Shown one piece after another: positions 31,848 to 32,745 of a DNA stretch of 32,745 nucleotides. Numbering within the stretch: the first letter of the stretch is position 1; each line of letters starts with the position of its first letter. This DNA comes from Oscillospiraceae bacterium. GTDB taxonomy: Bacteria; Bacillota; Clostridia; Oscillospirales; Oscillospiraceae. The notes under the pieces are model-generated. The model did no database searches. It saw nothing but the letters and a program-made list of their open reading frames with translations, and was not told the origin of the DNA. The stretch is taken from NCBI GenBank assembly GCA_016295225.1, contig JAEDLP010000005.1:1-32745 (forward strand). Reading direction: 5' to 3'. The position numbers and the translations under genes are program-made.

Positions 31848-31928
31848 GATCTTCACTCCTGTTAAGTAAGGATAGGATTGGCGTAATCAAGAAAACGGCA
31901 GGCCCTTGCCTGCACACTGTATCAAAAT

Positions 31929-31958
31929 ATTATACATCGTTCCGCTGGTATCTGTCAA
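31929..31958 (-). promoter_or_regulatory. Sigma-A promoter of glmM
   Basis: TTGACA (31953-31958), 18-base spacer, TATAAT (31929-31934) on the minus strand. The -35 overlaps the hydrolase stop codon. A GCAGGC/GCCTGC hairpin lies in the leader near 31895-31912. Confidence 0.85.
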
Positions 31959-32653
31959 ACAAAAGACGCACTTCCAGCCTGCAAGAAATCCTCCACGGCC
32001 CGGTTAAAGGCGGACGGCTCCTGATTGGCAATGAAATGATCCCCCGGCAGGATCACCAGTCGGCTGTCAGGGATGCTACGGTGAATCAGCCGGGTGTGCT
32101 GGTCCTTGATCATATCCCTGTCCCCCGCAATCACAAGGGTTGGAATATGAATGGCCTGCAGATCCTCCGGTTTGAAGTTGGGCTCCTTGACCATCAGGCC
32201 CAGCAGCTCCGCGTTTTTTCTGGCTTTTGGGCTGCCTTTTCCAAAGAGCGAGGCCGCATAATAGCCCAGAACAACGGGGAGCTGAACGGTGGTCTTCACC
32301 CCGGCGGGAAACAGATTGGCGCCGTTCAAAATCAGGCGGTTCACCCGCTCCGGGTATCGCAGGGCAAAGGTCAGGGCGATATTTCCGCCGTCGGAAAATC
32401 CCAGAATATGGGCTTTAGGGATCTCATGTTGGTCCATAAAGGCGAAGAGGTCTTCCGCAAACTGGCGAATGGTAAAGGGCGCGGTGCCCCGGGGCGTCTT
32501 TCCGTGTCCCCGGGTGTCCAGGGCCAGGACCCGGTACCCTTTGGAAAAAAATTCGATTTGATGGACGAAGTAGGTGTTGTCCTCTCCGTTTCCGTGGAGC
32601 AAGATCAGCGGCTCCCCGCTTCCCTTTTCTATGTAATTGAGCTGGATATCCAT
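31955..32653 (-). CDS. Alpha/beta-hydrolase
   Basis: A 232-residue serine hydrolase. The oxyanion loop LILLHGNGEDN, the nucleophile elbow GFSDGGN (a G-x-S-x-G form), the acid in VIAGDRDMI, and the histidine in LPGDHFIANQEP complete a catalytic triad. YRVLALDTRGHGKTPRG is a typical family block. The ATG at 32653 has GGAGG seven bases upstream; the upstream TTG is not needed. The substrate is unknown. It runs into the glmM promoter and may be its own unit. Confidence 0.85.
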   Translation of the reverse strand: MDIQLNYIEKGSGEPLILLHGNGEDNTYFVHQIEFFSKGYRVLALDTRGHGKTPRGTAPFTIRQFAEDLFAFMDQHEIPKAHILGFSDGGNIALTFALRYPERVNRLILNGANLFPAGVKTTVQLPVVLGYYAASLFGKGSPKARKNAELLGLMVKEPNFKPEDLQAIHIPTLVIAGDRDMIKDQHTRLIHRSIPDSRLVILPGDHFIANQEPSAFNRAVEDFLQAGSASFV

Positions 32654-32672
32654 GGGTTCACCTCCATGCAAC

Positions 32673-32704
32673 AAAAAAGGACAACCGACCGGTTGTCCTT
32701 TTTT
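32673..32704. terminator. Perfect hairpin upstream of the hydrolase gene
   Basis: AAAAAAGGACAACC (32673-32686), 4-base loop, GGTTGTCCTTTTTT (32691-32704): a 14-bp perfect stem with A/T tails on both sides. It would stop transcripts entering from the right or act as a leader signal for the hydrolase. The last 41 bases of the window show no gene. Confidence 0.8.
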
Positions 32705-32745
32705 GTGTTGGCGTTACCTATTTTTCCGGCCCGTCTCCAGGCAAG

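Overview
The window looks like a chromosomal segment of a GC-rich, endospore-forming, anaerobic gut Firmicute of the Oscillospiraceae/Clostridia type (relatives of Flavonifractor, Intestinimonas or Evtepia). The grounds are pro-sigma-K and sigma-G genes, strong AGGAGG ribosome sites, and a 4-aminobutyrate (GABA) to crotonyl-CoA gene cluster of the kind used in butyrate fermentation. The genus is inference only.

Positions 1 to about 6668 look like an accessory region. The left edge cuts a serine recombinase gene on the minus strand, preceded by a 56-residue protein gene with a sigma-E-like promoter. A two-gene ABC exporter follows on the plus strand, with a very long coiled coil in its permease. 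After it come a second copy of the small-protein family without a recombinase and an AT-rich MarR-type regulator operon whose membrane-protein/CBS gene is broken. This block abuts the 3' end of a sigma-K gene that stops inside its last helix-turn-helix. The arrangement resembles the 'skin' elements that interrupt sigK and are cut out by a serine recombinase during sporulation. This is the most interesting reading of the window; its decisive left junction lies outside.

Positions 7445 to 18400 hold a GABA/4-hydroxybutyrate catabolic block. On the minus strand, in transcription order, it encodes 4-hydroxybutyryl-CoA dehydratase, a NifU-like Fe-S scaffold, 4-hydroxybutyrate CoA-transferase, 4-hydroxybutyrate dehydrogenase, a GABA-type aminotransferase, a hotdog thioesterase, and an amino acid permease with a large internal deletion. 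A consensus sigma-54 promoter lies before the dehydratase gene. Next upstream are a PAS/AAA+ sigma-54 activator gene and, divergent from it, rpoN itself. The alternative sigma factor, its activator and the target operon therefore sit side by side.

Positions 18402 to 32704 are mostly housekeeping. They hold an RluA-type pseudouridine synthase, a DegV protein and a hemolysin III family membrane protein on the minus strand, then a phenylacetate-CoA ligase and an ACT-domain protein on the plus strand. Minus-strand rpsB-tsf, sigG, a PadR regulator with two tandem DUF2812 membrane proteins, an EamA transporter, a hexapeptide-repeat protein, glmM and an alpha/beta hydrolase follow. Many sigma-A promoters and intrinsic terminators are readable. 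No rRNA, tRNA or CRISPR array was seen.
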